Numbered from the stretch's first letter, positions 7,702 through 16,969 are shown. The stretch: DNA of 64,000 bases from Deinococcus terrestris (GCF_009377345.1 NZ_WBSL01000001.1:1115001-1179000); one strand, 5' to 3'. A program made the numbers and translations. The notes: generated from the sequence alone by a model not told the origin.

Positions 7702-7925
7702 AGCGGGCGGCGGCGGGTCGCCCCCTTACCCCTCGCGGGACTTTACCGGGAAGGCCGGATGAATCCGCAACGCCCGCGTCAGGGCGACCACCCACGCCAG
7801 TGAGAACAGCGCCCCGCCCAGCACGTCCGTCGGGTAGTGAACTCCGATATACACGCGGGACCACATCATTCCCAGGACATACAGCACCCCCAGAATCAGG
7901 GCCGGAGCCCGCCAGCGTGTCGGCC
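7372..7925. repeat. Right copy of the direct repeat flanking the pilus island
   Basis: The partner of 471-1045, same orientation, beginning 24 bases after the regulator stop codon. It contains the DUF2231 remnant and runs into the 3' part of the intact PAP2 gene. Confidence 0.9.
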
Positions 7926-8418
7926 ACAGCAGCACCACCAGCGAGGTCGCCAGCGCCGAGGCGAACATCGCGTGCCCGCTGGGAAACGAGTAGTCGGGTT
8001 CCGGCAGAATGGGGGTCCAGAAGGCGGGGCGGGACCGGTCGAACACGTTTTTCAGCAGCACATTGATCAGCGCGACCCCGCCCAAGCTGATTGCCAGGAA
8101 ATAGCCCAGCCGGTGGCGCACCCGGTAGAACAGCAACACCAGCACCAGCGTCACGGGCACCATGCCCCGCGCACTGCCCAGCAGCGAGAAGGCGGCGGCC
8201 ACCCGGTCGAGAAACGGAGACTGCCCCGCGTGCAGCGCCAGCATTAGCGGTTTCTCGAAGGCGAAAGGCTCTTTCTCGAACACGTCCTCCGCGATGGAGA
8301 CAAAGATCAGCAGCGGCACCAGCAGCCCGAAAAACAGCAGCAGCAGTGTGCGCCAGTGCGCCCGGACAAAGGCGAGAAGGTGTCTCAGGGGGCCAGAGGT
8401 GGAGGAGGCCGGGGTCAT
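7726..8418 (-). CDS. PAP2-family (phosphatidic-acid-phosphatase-like) membrane phosphatase
   Basis: A 230-residue integral membrane protein. All three motifs of the PAP2/undecaprenyl-diphosphatase superfamily are present: KNVFDRSRP (K-x6-RP), PSGHAMF and SRVYIGVHYPTD. The catalytic histidines and arginines are therefore intact, and the active site would face the periplasm. The substrate is a lipid phosphate (phosphatidate or undecaprenyl diphosphate) by family; it cannot be told apart here. ATG 8418 begins just before the first helix; the reading frame extends upstream but without a better signal. It converges on the DUF2231 remnant. Confidence 0.85.
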   Translation of the reverse strand: MTPASSTSGPLRHLLAFVRAHWRTLLLLFFGLLVPLLIFVSIAEDVFEKEPFAFEKPLMLALHAGQSPFLDRVAAAFSLLGSARGMVPVTLVLVLLFYRVRHRLGYFLAISLGGVALINVLLKNVFDRSRPAFWTPILPEPDYSFPSGHAMFASALATSLVVLLWPTRWRAPALILGVLYVLGMMWSRVYIGVHYPTDVLGGALFSLAWVVALTRALRIHPAFPVKSREG

Positions 8419-8527
8419 GAATCCGCCCACGCTACCCTCGCCCATCCGGCGGCGGATTCGGGCGGTGGTGGGCAAGCGTTCATCCCTGCCGGGCGGACGC
8501 TGCTGCACCGTCCCTGTCCCCGTCCCC

Positions 8528-8533
8528 TACACT
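8528..8533 (+). promoter_or_regulatory. -10 element upstream of ychF
   Basis: TACACT, about 40 bases before the GTG. Unlike most genes here, this one also has a strong Shine-Dalgarno in its leader. Confidence 0.4.
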
Positions 8534-8573
8534 GTCGGGGTTGCCGCGCGTGCGCGGAGTCAAGGAGGACACT

Positions 8574-9671
<1,098 letters not shown>

Positions 9672-9690
9672 GGGACTCTCCCCCGTGACG

Positions 9691-9725
9691 CACCCCCTGC
9701 GGTCTGGCCGGGGGTGTTTGTCTTT
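9691..9725 (+). terminator. Rho-independent terminator after ychF
   Basis: CACCCCC (9691-9697) pairs with GGGGGTG (9710-9716), followed by TTTGTCTTT. Confidence 0.75.
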
Positions 9726-9745
9726 CAAGTCTGGTCCCGCCTCCG

Positions 9746-9751
9746 TACACT
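9746..9751 (+). promoter_or_regulatory. -10 element upstream of exported protein gene
   Basis: TACACT, 19 bases before the ATG at 9771, with an AGGAGG Shine-Dalgarno between. Confidence 0.45.
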
Positions 9752-9770
9752 GACGGCAGGAGGACAGCCC

Positions 9771-10274
9771 ATGCGACCCATCTGGACGGCCCTGCTTGCC
9801 CTCGCCAGCGCGGGCCTCGCGGCGAACACCAGCCTCTACACCTCGCTCGAACCGGGGGCCTGCCGGAATCTGGTGACCGACCCGTCGGGAGCCGGGTTCG
9901 TCCGGGACCTGTGCGGCGGCGTCGGCGGCTATCAGCTTCTGGTCGAAGAAGGCGACTTGCGGCAGAACGTCACCGTTCGGCGCGGCGGAGTGCAGACCTC
10001 GCTCGAGTTGTGGTCGGTCGTCGGCTCGGCGTTTTCGAGTCTGGGTTCCCGGGCCGAGTGGCGCCTCGGGGCCGGAGTGCCCGTCGCTCTGATCCTGCGC
10101 TACAACCTGTCGGACCCTGTGGAGGCGAGCAAGGTCACGTCCTACCTCGTGGTCGCCCGGCTCGGGACTCGGCCCTGCGTGATCGCCCGCATCGCCCCCG
10201 GACCGCAGCAGAACGTGCGGGCGCGGCAGGTGGCGGACAGGGTCGCGGGGCAGAGCTGCCTGCGGGCACCCTGA
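9771..10274 (+). CDS. Exported hypothetical protein
   Basis: A 167-residue protein with a signal peptide (residues 1-18, cleavage near GLAAN). The mature part has five cysteines (ACRNL, DLCGG, RPCVI and the C-terminal SCLRAP among them) and a mostly beta pattern. I do not recognise a family. ATG 9771 follows AGGAGG with good spacing; an ATG at 9714 would lie before the promoter. It sits between the ychF terminator and the ABM gene as a single transcription unit. Confidence 0.7.
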   Translation: MRPIWTALLALASAGLAANTSLYTSLEPGACRNLVTDPSGAGFVRDLCGGVGGYQLLVEEGDLRQNVTVRRGGVQTSLELWSVVGSAFSSLGSRAEWRLGAGVPVALILRYNLSDPVEASKVTSYLVVARLGTRPCVIARIAPGPQQNVRARQVADRVAGQSCLRAP

Positions 10275-10292
10275 GCGCCGCCGCTTCCCTGC

Positions 10293-10298
10293 TAGAGT
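10293..10298 (+). promoter_or_regulatory. -10 element, leaderless promoter of ABM gene
   Basis: TAGAGT, 9 bases before the ATG at 10308; no Shine-Dalgarno. Confidence 0.45.
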
Positions 10299-10307
10299 GC
10301 CCCCCGC

Positions 10308-10883
10308 ATGGCTGACTTCTCCCCCACCCCCACGCCCGAGTCGCCCCAGGGCGTCACCCTCGTCATCACCGAACTCGTGCGGCCCGCGCGGGTCGCAGAG
10401 TACGAAGCGTGGGCGCGGGAGCTGCACAGGCGGCTGGGACAGCACCCCGGCTTCCTGGGCCTGCACGTCCTGCGCGGCGAGAGCGGCGGCACCCCCGAGT
10501 ACGTGACGCTGCTGCGCTTCGCCTCGCCGGAGACGCTCGCGGCGTGGCGGGAGTCGGAGGCCTACCGCTCGGCCCTGTCCCGGCTGCCCGAGTTCACGGC
10601 GGGCGAGGTGGACTACCGCGAGTCGGTGGGGCTGGAGGCGTGGTTCGACCGCCCGGCCCGGACCACGGCCGCGCCCCCCTTCTGGAAAAATGTGGTGCTG
10701 GGCTTCGTGGGGGTCTACCCGCTGATCTTGCTGTTCACGTGGCTCTCGCGCCCCCTGACGGAGGGCTGGCCGTGGTGGGCGGCGATTTTGCCGTCGGCGT
10801 TCCTGGCGACCGTCTTCCTGAACTGGCCGGTGCTGCCGCTGCTCTCGCGCCTGCTGCGCGGGTGGCTGTATCCCCGGAGGTAA
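10308..10883 (+). CDS. Antibiotic-biosynthesis-monooxygenase-like (ABM) protein with membrane tail
   Basis: 191 residues. Residues 15-105 form an ABM-type ferredoxin-like fold: VTLVITELVRPARVAEYEAW at the start, then HPGFLGLHVLRGE and VTLLRFASPETLAAW. Two transmembrane helices follow (about 125-145 and 152-172) and a basic C-terminus. This architecture matches COG3224, whose members are membrane-tethered ABM-fold proteins of unknown substrate. Monooxygenase activity is not shown by the sequence. The stop codon abuts a small mobile-element-like repeat. Confidence 0.8.
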   Translation: MADFSPTPTPESPQGVTLVITELVRPARVAEYEAWARELHRRLGQHPGFLGLHVLRGESGGTPEYVTLLRFASPETLAAWRESEAYRSALSRLPEFTAGEVDYRESVGLEAWFDRPARTTAAPPFWKNVVLGFVGVYPLILLFTWLSRPLTEGWPWWAAILPSAFLATVFLNWPVLPLLSRLLRGWLYPRR

Positions 10884-11015
10884 TACGGAGTCGGTCTGTT
10901 TCGTTCACAACCCTGAGCCTTACCGGGTTGCCAACTCCACGCCCGGAATCCACCCTTCTCCTGCTCGCTGCGCTCGGAGTCAATCCCCCTGCTCACGCTT
11001 CGACCGGAGTCCGTA
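10884..11015. repeat. MITE-like element with TA-flanked inverted ends
   Basis: A 132-base non-coding stretch with ends TACGGAGTC (10884-10892) and GGAGTCCGTA (11006-11015). The termini are inverted repeats with one mismatch in nine, and both are bounded by TA, as for a TA target duplication. There is no reading frame of note inside. A small non-autonomous element is the likeliest reading, but only one copy is in the window. Confidence 0.5.
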
Positions 11016-11032
11016 CAGGCACCCATGAACAA

Positions 11033-11055
11033 GGCCCCAGCGTGCTGCCGGGGCC
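11033..11055 (-). terminator. Terminator downstream of ftsW
   Basis: On the minus strand GGCCCC and GGGGCC pair around a 12-base loop (part of which can also pair), followed by TTGTT. It lies 17 bases after the ftsW stop. Confidence 0.65.
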
Positions 11056-11071
11056 GTTCGGGGGTCTGGGC

Positions 11072-12184
11072 TCAGTCCGCCGCGACCGCCACCACGTCGG
11101 GCGAGTCCTCCCCGGCGGGCAGTTGGCGCCGCACCTCGCGCATAGAGCCGTGAATCACGCCCAGGGCCAGGCTCATGGTAAGCATGGAGGAAAAGCCGTA
11201 GCTCACCAGCGGCAGCGGCACCCCGGTGACCGGGAAGAGGCCCGCCGCGACCGCCAGATTCACGAAGGCCTGCCCCACGATCATGAACATCGCGCCCGTC
11301 GCGAGGATGGTGGCCCCGTGAATCTCGGGGGTCATGGGGCGCACGCGGGTGGCGAGTTGCGAGACCTGCAGGGCGGTGGACACGACCAGCCAGTAGGCGA
11401 AAAAGAGCATCGCCACGCCCAGCAGCCCGGTGGAAAAGCCCACCGACGCCACGATCAGGTCGGTGTTGTCGGCGAAGTACGGGTAGCGCGGCCCGTCGGG
11501 ACCCTGCCCCCACAGCCCGCCGAAACTGAGGTCACGGTGCGCCTTGCCGATCTGGTCCAGGCCCACTTCCGCCGACGCCTCGCGGTTCACGTGTCCGAAA
11601 AAGCGCTCGAGGATGTAGGGATGCGTTTCCAGATACTTGTTGGCGAACGGCAGGCTCAGCAGCCCCAGCGCCAGCACGAAGCCGCTGATGTTGGTAATGC
11701 GGACTCCGGCGGCGTACATCAGGATGATCCCCAGCCCGAAGGTCAGCACCGAGGTTCCCAGGTCCGGCTCCAGCAGGATCAGCCCGGTGGTCAGCACGAT
11801 CATGCCCGTCGCGCTGATCAGCTTGTTCTGCACGCCCCGCCGTGAGAAAAAGGACGCCAGTTGCAGCACCAGCCCCAGCTTGGCGAGTTCGGACGGCTGA
11901 AAGCGGATCGGCCCGATCTCGAGCCAGCGCTTGACCCCCTCGCTGCCCTCGGCCCCCTGACCCAAAAAGAGGGTCAGCACCAGCAGCACCAGCGTGAACC
12001 CCCAGAAGTACGGGGCCAGCTTGAGGAAAAAGCGGGGGGGCAGCCGCGCCACCAGAAAGGTCGCCGCGAGCGCGATCAGCGCCTTGCTGCCATGATCCAG
12101 AATGTTGCCCGGCGTGGCCGTCGCCACCCCGATCAGCCCCAGCGTCAGCAGGATGACCTGCGCCATCACGAGTTGCAGGCTCAT
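11072..12184 (-). CDS. ftsW: FtsW/RodA/SpoVE-family peptidoglycan polymerase
   Basis: A 370-residue polytopic membrane protein of the SEDS family, which polymerises lipid II into glycan. Family signatures include GVKRWLEIGPIRFQPSELAK, LLEPDLGTSVL and the C-terminal PLPLVSYGFSSML. It is FtsW-like rather than RodA-like by context: its ATG overlaps the murD stop (ATGA), placing it in a division/cell-wall unit as in the dcw cluster. About ten hydrophobic segments are visible. It is followed by a terminator. Confidence 0.85.
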   Translation of the reverse strand: MSLQLVMAQVILLTLGLIGVATATPGNILDHGSKALIALAATFLVARLPPRFFLKLAPYFWGFTLVLLVLTLFLGQGAEGSEGVKRWLEIGPIRFQPSELAKLGLVLQLASFFSRRGVQNKLISATGMIVLTTGLILLEPDLGTSVLTFGLGIILMYAAGVRITNISGFVLALGLLSLPFANKYLETHPYILERFFGHVNREASAEVGLDQIGKAHRDLSFGGLWGQGPDGPRYPYFADNTDLIVASVGFSTGLLGVAMLFFAYWLVVSTALQVSQLATRVRPMTPEIHGATILATGAMFMIVGQAFVNLAVAAGLFPVTGVPLPLVSYGFSSMLTMSLALGVIHGSMREVRRQLPAGEDSPDVVAVAAD

Positions 12185-13515
12185 GCCCCCACCTCCGGCC
12201 GGGCCGTGTCCACCAGTTCACGGGCCACCCGCGCGAAGGTCAGGCCGCGCTCGCGGTAGTCCCGGAAACTGTCGAAGCTGGTGCCCACGGGCGCGAGCAG
12301 CACCGTGCCCCAGCCGCCGGGACCCCCCAGCGCCGCGAGCCCCGCCGCCGCCGCCGCCCGCAGGGTGGCCTCACCCGTCTCGCCCTGCACGACCTCGTAG
12401 GGAAGGTCCAGCCCACGCGCCAGCGCCTCGCCGTCCTCCCCGAAGGCGATCACGCGGGCCACCCGGCCCCGCGCGGCTTCCCGCAGCGGAGCGAGGTCAG
12501 CCCCCTTGTCACGGCCGCCCACCAGCCACGCGACGGGCGGCACCGAGCGTTCCAGCGCCGCCTGCACTGCCAGCGTCCGGGTGGCGATGGAATCATCCAC
12601 GAAGCGGACGTTGCCGATGCGGGCGACCGTCTCGAAGCGTCCGGCGACGGGCTGGGCGGCTCGCAGCGAGTCGGCCAGCGCAGGCACGTCCACCGGGCGA
12701 CCCAGCCGCGAGAGCAGGGCTTCGGCGGCGAGGAACGCAGCAGCGGCATTGGCGGGATGGAGGCCCTCGGGCAGTTCGGCGGCGGGCAGCACCTCACGGC
12801 CGTCTGCGAGGCTCAGGTGCTCAGGCGTGAAGGGCCGCACCCGCGCCCGCGTGGGCACGTTCAGCCCCGCCGGGACGACAAGCACGTCCTTCCCCGTCTG
12901 CCCCGCCGTGATGTTGAGCTTGGCCGCGTGGTACGCCTCCACCGTGCGGTGACGGTCGAGGTGGTCTACTCCGAGGTTGGTGATCACCGCGACCGGCAGG
13001 CGCAGGCCCGGCACCCGCTCCAGTTGAAAGCTCGACAGCTCGACCACCGCGACCTCAGCGTCGTCCACCACGTCGAGGAGGGGGGGGTCAATGTTGCCCC
13101 CCTCGCGGGCGCCGACGCCCTGGCCGCGCAAGAGATGGGCGATCAGCACCGTCGTGCCGCCCTTGCCTGCCGTACCCGTCACGCCCACCATCGGCAGCGC
13201 GGGGCGAGCGCGGGCCGCCAGCACGACCTCGCCGATAACCTCCGCCCCACGTTCCTGCAAGGCGAGGAGGTCGGGGTGGTCGATGGGCACGCCCGGCGCG
13301 GCGACCACCGTGTCGTAGACGCCGTCCACGTCCCCCCGTACGAAGCCCAGCTCACCCATCAGGGCCTCGTCCTCGGCCCCCGGCCGGGCGTCGTGCCACT
13401 CGGCCTGCCGCCCCTCTCGGCCCAGAAAGCGGGCCACGCCGCGACCGCTGCGGCCCAGCCCGTAGATCAAGATCCGTTCGCCGCCCCCACCGTCATGTCC
13501 CCCGCGCTCCGTCAC
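12181..13515 (-). CDS. murD: UDP-N-acetylmuramoylalanine-D-glutamate ligase
   Basis: A 444-residue Mur ligase adding D-Glu to UDP-MurNAc-L-Ala in the cytoplasm. Recognisable blocks are the N-terminal Rossmann start ILIYGLGRSGRGVARFL, the ATP loop GTAGKGGT, LSSFQLE, TNLGVDHLDRH, LVGGRDKGADL and SFDSFRDYRERG. Two motifs are unusual: the loop is GTAGKGGT instead of GTNGKT/S, and the usual DSKATN is DDSIATR, without the lysine. The start is GTG 13515 with TATGGT 6 bases upstream. It forms an operon with ftsW (ATGA overlap). Confidence 0.88.
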   Translation of the reverse strand: MTERGGHDGGGGERILIYGLGRSGRGVARFLGREGRQAEWHDARPGAEDEALMGELGFVRGDVDGVYDTVVAAPGVPIDHPDLLALQERGAEVIGEVVLAARARPALPMVGVTGTAGKGGTTVLIAHLLRGQGVGAREGGNIDPPLLDVVDDAEVAVVELSSFQLERVPGLRLPVAVITNLGVDHLDRHRTVEAYHAAKLNITAGQTGKDVLVVPAGLNVPTRARVRPFTPEHLSLADGREVLPAAELPEGLHPANAAAAFLAAEALLSRLGRPVDVPALADSLRAAQPVAGRFETVARIGNVRFVDDSIATRTLAVQAALERSVPPVAWLVGGRDKGADLAPLREAARGRVARVIAFGEDGEALARGLDLPYEVVQGETGEATLRAAAAAGLAALGGPGGWGTVLLAPVGTSFDSFRDYRERGLTFARVARELVDTARPEVGA

Positions 13516-13521
13516 GCGCTT

Positions 13522-13527
13522 ACCATA
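13522..13527 (-). promoter_or_regulatory. -10 element, leaderless promoter of murD-ftsW
   Basis: TATGGT on the minus strand, 6 bases before the GTG. Confidence 0.5.
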
Positions 13528-13563
13528 AGACAGCGAAGAGGGCGAGGGGGTGAATGTCCACGC

Positions 13564-14967
13564 TCAGCGCAGAACAGGCAGGGCGTCCTCCTCCGGCTGG
13601 GGCACGGCGGGCGGCGTCACGCTCAGGCCCGCCTCCTCTCCGGCCCAGGCCATGAAGGCCGCGAGGCCCCGGCGGAACATGGGCGGACGCTTCTCGCGCT
13701 TGCCCAGCTTGCGAACCTTGCCATTCGGCCCCGGCTCGGGGGCGGGGAGTTCGGGCACCAGCGCCCAGTTCACGTTCATGGGCTGGAAGCCTTTGGGGTT
13801 GGCGGAAGCGAGGTAGCGCGTCAGCCCGCCCAGCATGGACTCGGCGGGGGGAGTCAGCGGCGCGAGGCCCAGCGTGAGTCGCGCCGCGTTGGTGCCCGCG
13901 AGCCACCCGGTCGCGGCGGATTCCAGATACCCCTCGGTGCCCGCCAGAACACCCGCGACGAACTTCGTAGGGTCGGCGCGAAGCCCCAGGGTCGAGTCCA
14001 GCACCTCGGGCGCATTGAGGTAGGTGTTGCGGTGCATCACCCCATAGCGGACGATCTCAGCATTCTTCAGGCCGGGGATGAGTTGGACGACCGCCTTCTG
14101 ATCCCCCCACTTCAGGCCGGTCTGAAAGCCGACGAGCGACCACATCCGGCCCTCGCGGTCCTCCTGGCGCAGTTGGGCGACCGCGTAGGGCCAGCGCCCG
14201 GTGCGGGGGTCGTCCAGGCCCTTGGGTGACATCGGCCCGAAGCGCGGGGTGTCCACGCCCCGGCGGGCGATCTCCTCGATGGGCATGCAGCCCTCGAAGA
14301 ACTCCAACTTCTCCCAGTCGTGGGGGGTGTGGGCGCGGGCCTGCTCCAGCGCCTCGAAGAAGCGCAGGTACTCCTCCTTCGTGAAGGGGCAGTTGATATA
14401 ATCCGCGCTCTGCTCATAGCGCCCGGCCCGCCACGCCACGTCCAGGTTGATGCTGTCAAAGGCGATCACGGGTGCGGCGGCGTCGTAGAAGCTCAGGCGC
14501 TCGCTGCCAGTCAGGCGCATCAGGTCGCTTGCCAGCGCGTCCGAGGTCAGCGGCCCGGTGGCAATCACGGCGATGCCTTCCGGGACGGTCTCGACCTCAC
14601 CGGGCACGACCTCGATGAGGGGGTGTTCGCGCACCGCCTGGGTCACGCGGGCGCTGAACTCGTCGCGGTCCACGGCGAGGGCGTTGCCCGCCGGAACGCG
14701 GCTCCCGTCAGCGGCGCCCACGATGGCCCCGCCCACCGAGCGCAGTTCGGCTTGCAGGAGGCCCTTGGCCTGCATCTCGCCCTCGCCGCCCAGGGACGTG
14801 GAGCAGACGAGTTCGGCGAAGTTGCCGGTGCGGTGCGCGGGGGTCATCTTGACCGGGCGCATCTCCAAGAGGCGCACCCGCACGCCGAGGCGGGCCGCCG
14901 CGAGGGCGGCCTCCGAACCGGCGAGCCCGGCGCCGACGACGGTGATGGTGGGGGAAGAAGCGGTCAT
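13564..14967 (-). CDS. trmFO: Folate/FAD-dependent tRNA (uracil-54-C5)-methyltransferase
   Basis: A 467-residue flavoprotein that makes ribothymidine at U54 of tRNA using methylene-tetrahydrofolate. The N-terminus ITVVGAGLAGSEAALAAARL is the dinucleotide-binding fold. NFAELVCSTSLGGEGEMQAK and FEGCMPIEEIARRG carry the conserved cysteines, and WGDQKAVVQLIPGL and NVNWALVPELPA are TrmFO blocks. The ATG at 14967 was chosen because the FAD fold starts seven residues later; the reading frame extends much further upstream without homology. TACACT lies 8 bases before the ATG and no SD is present. Confidence 0.95.
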   Translation of the reverse strand: MTASSPTITVVGAGLAGSEAALAAARLGVRVRLLEMRPVKMTPAHRTGNFAELVCSTSLGGEGEMQAKGLLQAELRSVGGAIVGAADGSRVPAGNALAVDRDEFSARVTQAVREHPLIEVVPGEVETVPEGIAVIATGPLTSDALASDLMRLTGSERLSFYDAAAPVIAFDSINLDVAWRAGRYEQSADYINCPFTKEEYLRFFEALEQARAHTPHDWEKLEFFEGCMPIEEIARRGVDTPRFGPMSPKGLDDPRTGRWPYAVAQLRQEDREGRMWSLVGFQTGLKWGDQKAVVQLIPGLKNAEIVRYGVMHRNTYLNAPEVLDSTLGLRADPTKFVAGVLAGTEGYLESAATGWLAGTNAARLTLGLAPLTPPAESMLGGLTRYLASANPKGFQPMNVNWALVPELPAPEPGPNGKVRKLGKREKRPPMFRRGLAAFMAWAGEEAGLSVTPPAVPQPEEDALPVLR

Positions 14968-14975
14968 CGGGGGGC

Positions 14976-14981
14976 AGTGTA
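14976..14981 (-). promoter_or_regulatory. -10 element, leaderless promoter of trmFO
   Basis: TACACT on the minus strand, 8 bases before the ATG. Confidence 0.5.
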
Positions 14982-15020
14982 GGCGAGCAGGCCGGGCGGC
15001 GCGGTGCGCGGCGGCAACAT

Positions 15021-15815
15021 TCAGCGCTCCGGCGTGCCCCCCACCCCCGCCTTGACCCGCGAGAGCCCCTCGTACAGCACCACCCGCAACGCAGCGAGGC
15101 GGTCGAACGGCAGCGGCAGAGTCATGTCGAAGCGCGTCTCCCCGGCAGGCACGCTGACGGCTTCCACTCCACCCGACGCGACCAGCCGCGTGGCCCGGCG
15201 TGAATGGCTGGGCGAGGTCACCACCAGGACCCGCCGCCACCCCCGCTCGTGGGCGAGAGCGCGGACGCGGGCGGCCTCGTCGCGGGTGGTGGTCACCCGG
15301 CGCAGGGTGAGCACCTCCGGGCCGCCTGATGGATACAGGGCGCGAATGTGGGCACGTTGGAGGTCGCTCAGGGGCGGACAGTTCGCCGGGCCGAGCAGAC
15401 CGGACGGCTCGGAGACGGTCAGCCGGGGCGCGTACCCCGCCCGCCACAGCTCCAGCCCGCGCACCAGCCGCGCGAGGCTGTGAGGGTCCAGCGTGCCCGT
15501 GCCGCACTGCACCCCCGCCCCCAGCACCACGATGGCGTCGGCACGGACGGGTGACTGCGACAGCACCAGCCCGGCGAGCGGAGCGCGGAGCACCGGGGTC
15601 AGGAGGCAGAGGGCGAGAACGGCGGCCAACCCTCCTGACCCCACCCGCAGCCCCCGCCGCGCCGGAGTGAAAGCGCCCGCCAGTCCACCCCCCACCACCA
15701 GCGCGAGCAGCAGCGGCGCCGTGCCCCGAATCTCGCCCAGGTAGGTGGCGAGGACAGCGAGGGCCGCGCCGATGGCCGCCCCCTCCAGCACGCCCCGCAC
15801 GCGCTCAGTCGGCAC
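15021..15815 (-). CDS. YdcF-family (DUF218) membrane-anchored protein
   Basis: 264 residues. Three hydrophobic segments in the first 90 residues precede a DUF218/YdcF domain: ADAIVVLGAGVQCG, a SLARLVRGLELW block and a VLVVTSPSHSRRATRL block, ending before AALRVVLYEGL. YdcF/SanA/ElyC proteins act in envelope biogenesis; the exact reaction is not established. I take the GTG at 15815, which overlaps the end of the upstream mscS gene by 11 bases and follows GGAG within it; an in-frame start at 15836 would overlap further. It is co-transcribed with mscS. Confidence 0.8.
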   Translation of the reverse strand: MPTERVRGVLEGAAIGAALAVLATYLGEIRGTAPLLLALVVGGGLAGAFTPARRGLRVGSGGLAAVLALCLLTPVLRAPLAGLVLSQSPVRADAIVVLGAGVQCGTGTLDPHSLARLVRGLELWRAGYAPRLTVSEPSGLLGPANCPPLSDLQRAHIRALYPSGGPEVLTLRRVTTTRDEAARVRALAHERGWRRVLVVTSPSHSRRATRLVASGGVEAVSVPAGETRFDMTLPLPFDRLAALRVVLYEGLSRVKAGVGGTPER

Positions 15816-16908
15816 GCATCTCCGGCGCCGGGTCAAGCTGCACCCGCAGCCGGGGGTAGGCCACCGCCAGGCCCGCCGCGTCCAGGGCCGCGCGGGCGGC
15901 TTCCAGCACGCGCATCCGGGTCACCGGGGAACTCGCCACTCCCTCCGCGTCGATCCAGAAGCGCAGCAGCAGGCGCACCCGGCTCTCCTCCAGCTCCTGC
16001 ACCAGCACCACGGGCGGGGGGTCGGCCAGCACGCCGGGGAAGGTCTGGAGGACGGGCAGCAGCACCGCCCGCGCCCGCTCCACGCCGCCCTCGTAGGTGA
16101 CCCCCAGGGGAATATTGAGGCGCAGTCGCCCGCCTGCCGTCAGGTTTTCGACGACCGCGCCCGCCACGTCCTTGTTGGGAATGCTGACGAACTCACCGTC
16201 GCGGGTCCGCAGCCGGGTGGTCCGCAGGGTGAGGCCAGCGACCTGACCCTCGTGGTTCTCGGTGCGAATCCAGTCCCCGATGCGGAAGGGGCGGTCGAGC
16301 AGCAGCGTCACCCCGCTGATCAGGTTGGCGAGGATGTCCTGCGCGGCAAACCCCACCGCCAGCCCCACCACCCCCAGGCCCCCCAGAATGGGCAGCAGGT
16401 CGATGCCGAACTGCGCCGACACGAGGTACACGCCCAGCAGCACCCACACCGCCCGCGTGAGGTTGCGGGCCAGCAGCCGCAGGCTGGCATCGAGGTCGAG
16501 GCGGTCGGCCTCCACCCGCAGCAGGTGCGACACCACGCTCCAGCCCACGAACAGCAGCAGCAGCAGCAGGTAGGCCCGGAACACCGGGCGGCTCCAGTCC
16601 GACAGCCCCGGAAAGAGCGCCCCCACCGACAGCACCACCAGCAGCCCGAAAGTCAGGCGCAGCACCGTGCGGACGAGGTGCCCCACCGTGGCCTGCGCGT
16701 CCGGCCGGACCAGCCGCCGCACCAGGGCCTGCCCTGCCCGCGACGCCAGCCGGAAGACCAGGGCGTAGACGAGCACCAGCCCCAGGGCAATCAGGGCATT
16801 CGCGCCGTAGGCGGCCAGCGCCCGCTCCACCTCGCGCCAGGTGTCCAGCAGCGCCGCCCACAGCGCGTCCAGCCCCAGCAGCCGCGAGGTGTTCACGTCG
16901 CCCGTCAT
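15805..16908 (-). CDS. MscS-family mechanosensitive channel
   Basis: A 367-residue small-conductance mechanosensitive channel that releases solutes on hypo-osmotic shock. Four hydrophobic helices come before the pore helix, whose glycine/alanine packing motif is visible as GGLGVVGLAVGFAAQDILAN (about residues 180-199). The beta domain follows with PFRIGDWIRTENHEGQV and FVSIPNKDV, then an alpha/beta C-terminal domain. The ATG at 16908 is leaderless (TAGACT 6 bases before). It is divergent from the DUF305 gene and shares an operon with ydcF. Confidence 0.9.
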   Translation of the reverse strand: MTGDVNTSRLLGLDALWAALLDTWREVERALAAYGANALIALGLVLVYALVFRLASRAGQALVRRLVRPDAQATVGHLVRTVLRLTFGLLVVLSVGALFPGLSDWSRPVFRAYLLLLLLFVGWSVVSHLLRVEADRLDLDASLRLLARNLTRAVWVLLGVYLVSAQFGIDLLPILGGLGVVGLAVGFAAQDILANLISGVTLLLDRPFRIGDWIRTENHEGQVAGLTLRTTRLRTRDGEFVSIPNKDVAGAVVENLTAGGRLRLNIPLGVTYEGGVERARAVLLPVLQTFPGVLADPPPVVLVQELEESRVRLLLRFWIDAEGVASSPVTRMRVLEAARAALDAAGLAVAYPRLRVQLDPAPEMRAD

Positions 16909-16914
16909 GGGGCG

Positions 16915-16920
16915 AGTCTA
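16915..16920 (-). promoter_or_regulatory. -10 element, leaderless promoter of mscS-ydcF
   Basis: TAGACT on the minus strand, 6 bases before the ATG. It lies back to back with the DUF305 promoter. Confidence 0.5.
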
Positions 16921-16969
16921 CCGGGCCACGGAAAACGGCCGGGGGACCACCGCCCCCAACCGCCCTCCC

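Noticed and set aside
12757..14229. 490-codon plus-strand frame opposite murD and trmFO
   Set aside because: Antisense to two clear core genes; His/Arg-rich and without start signals.
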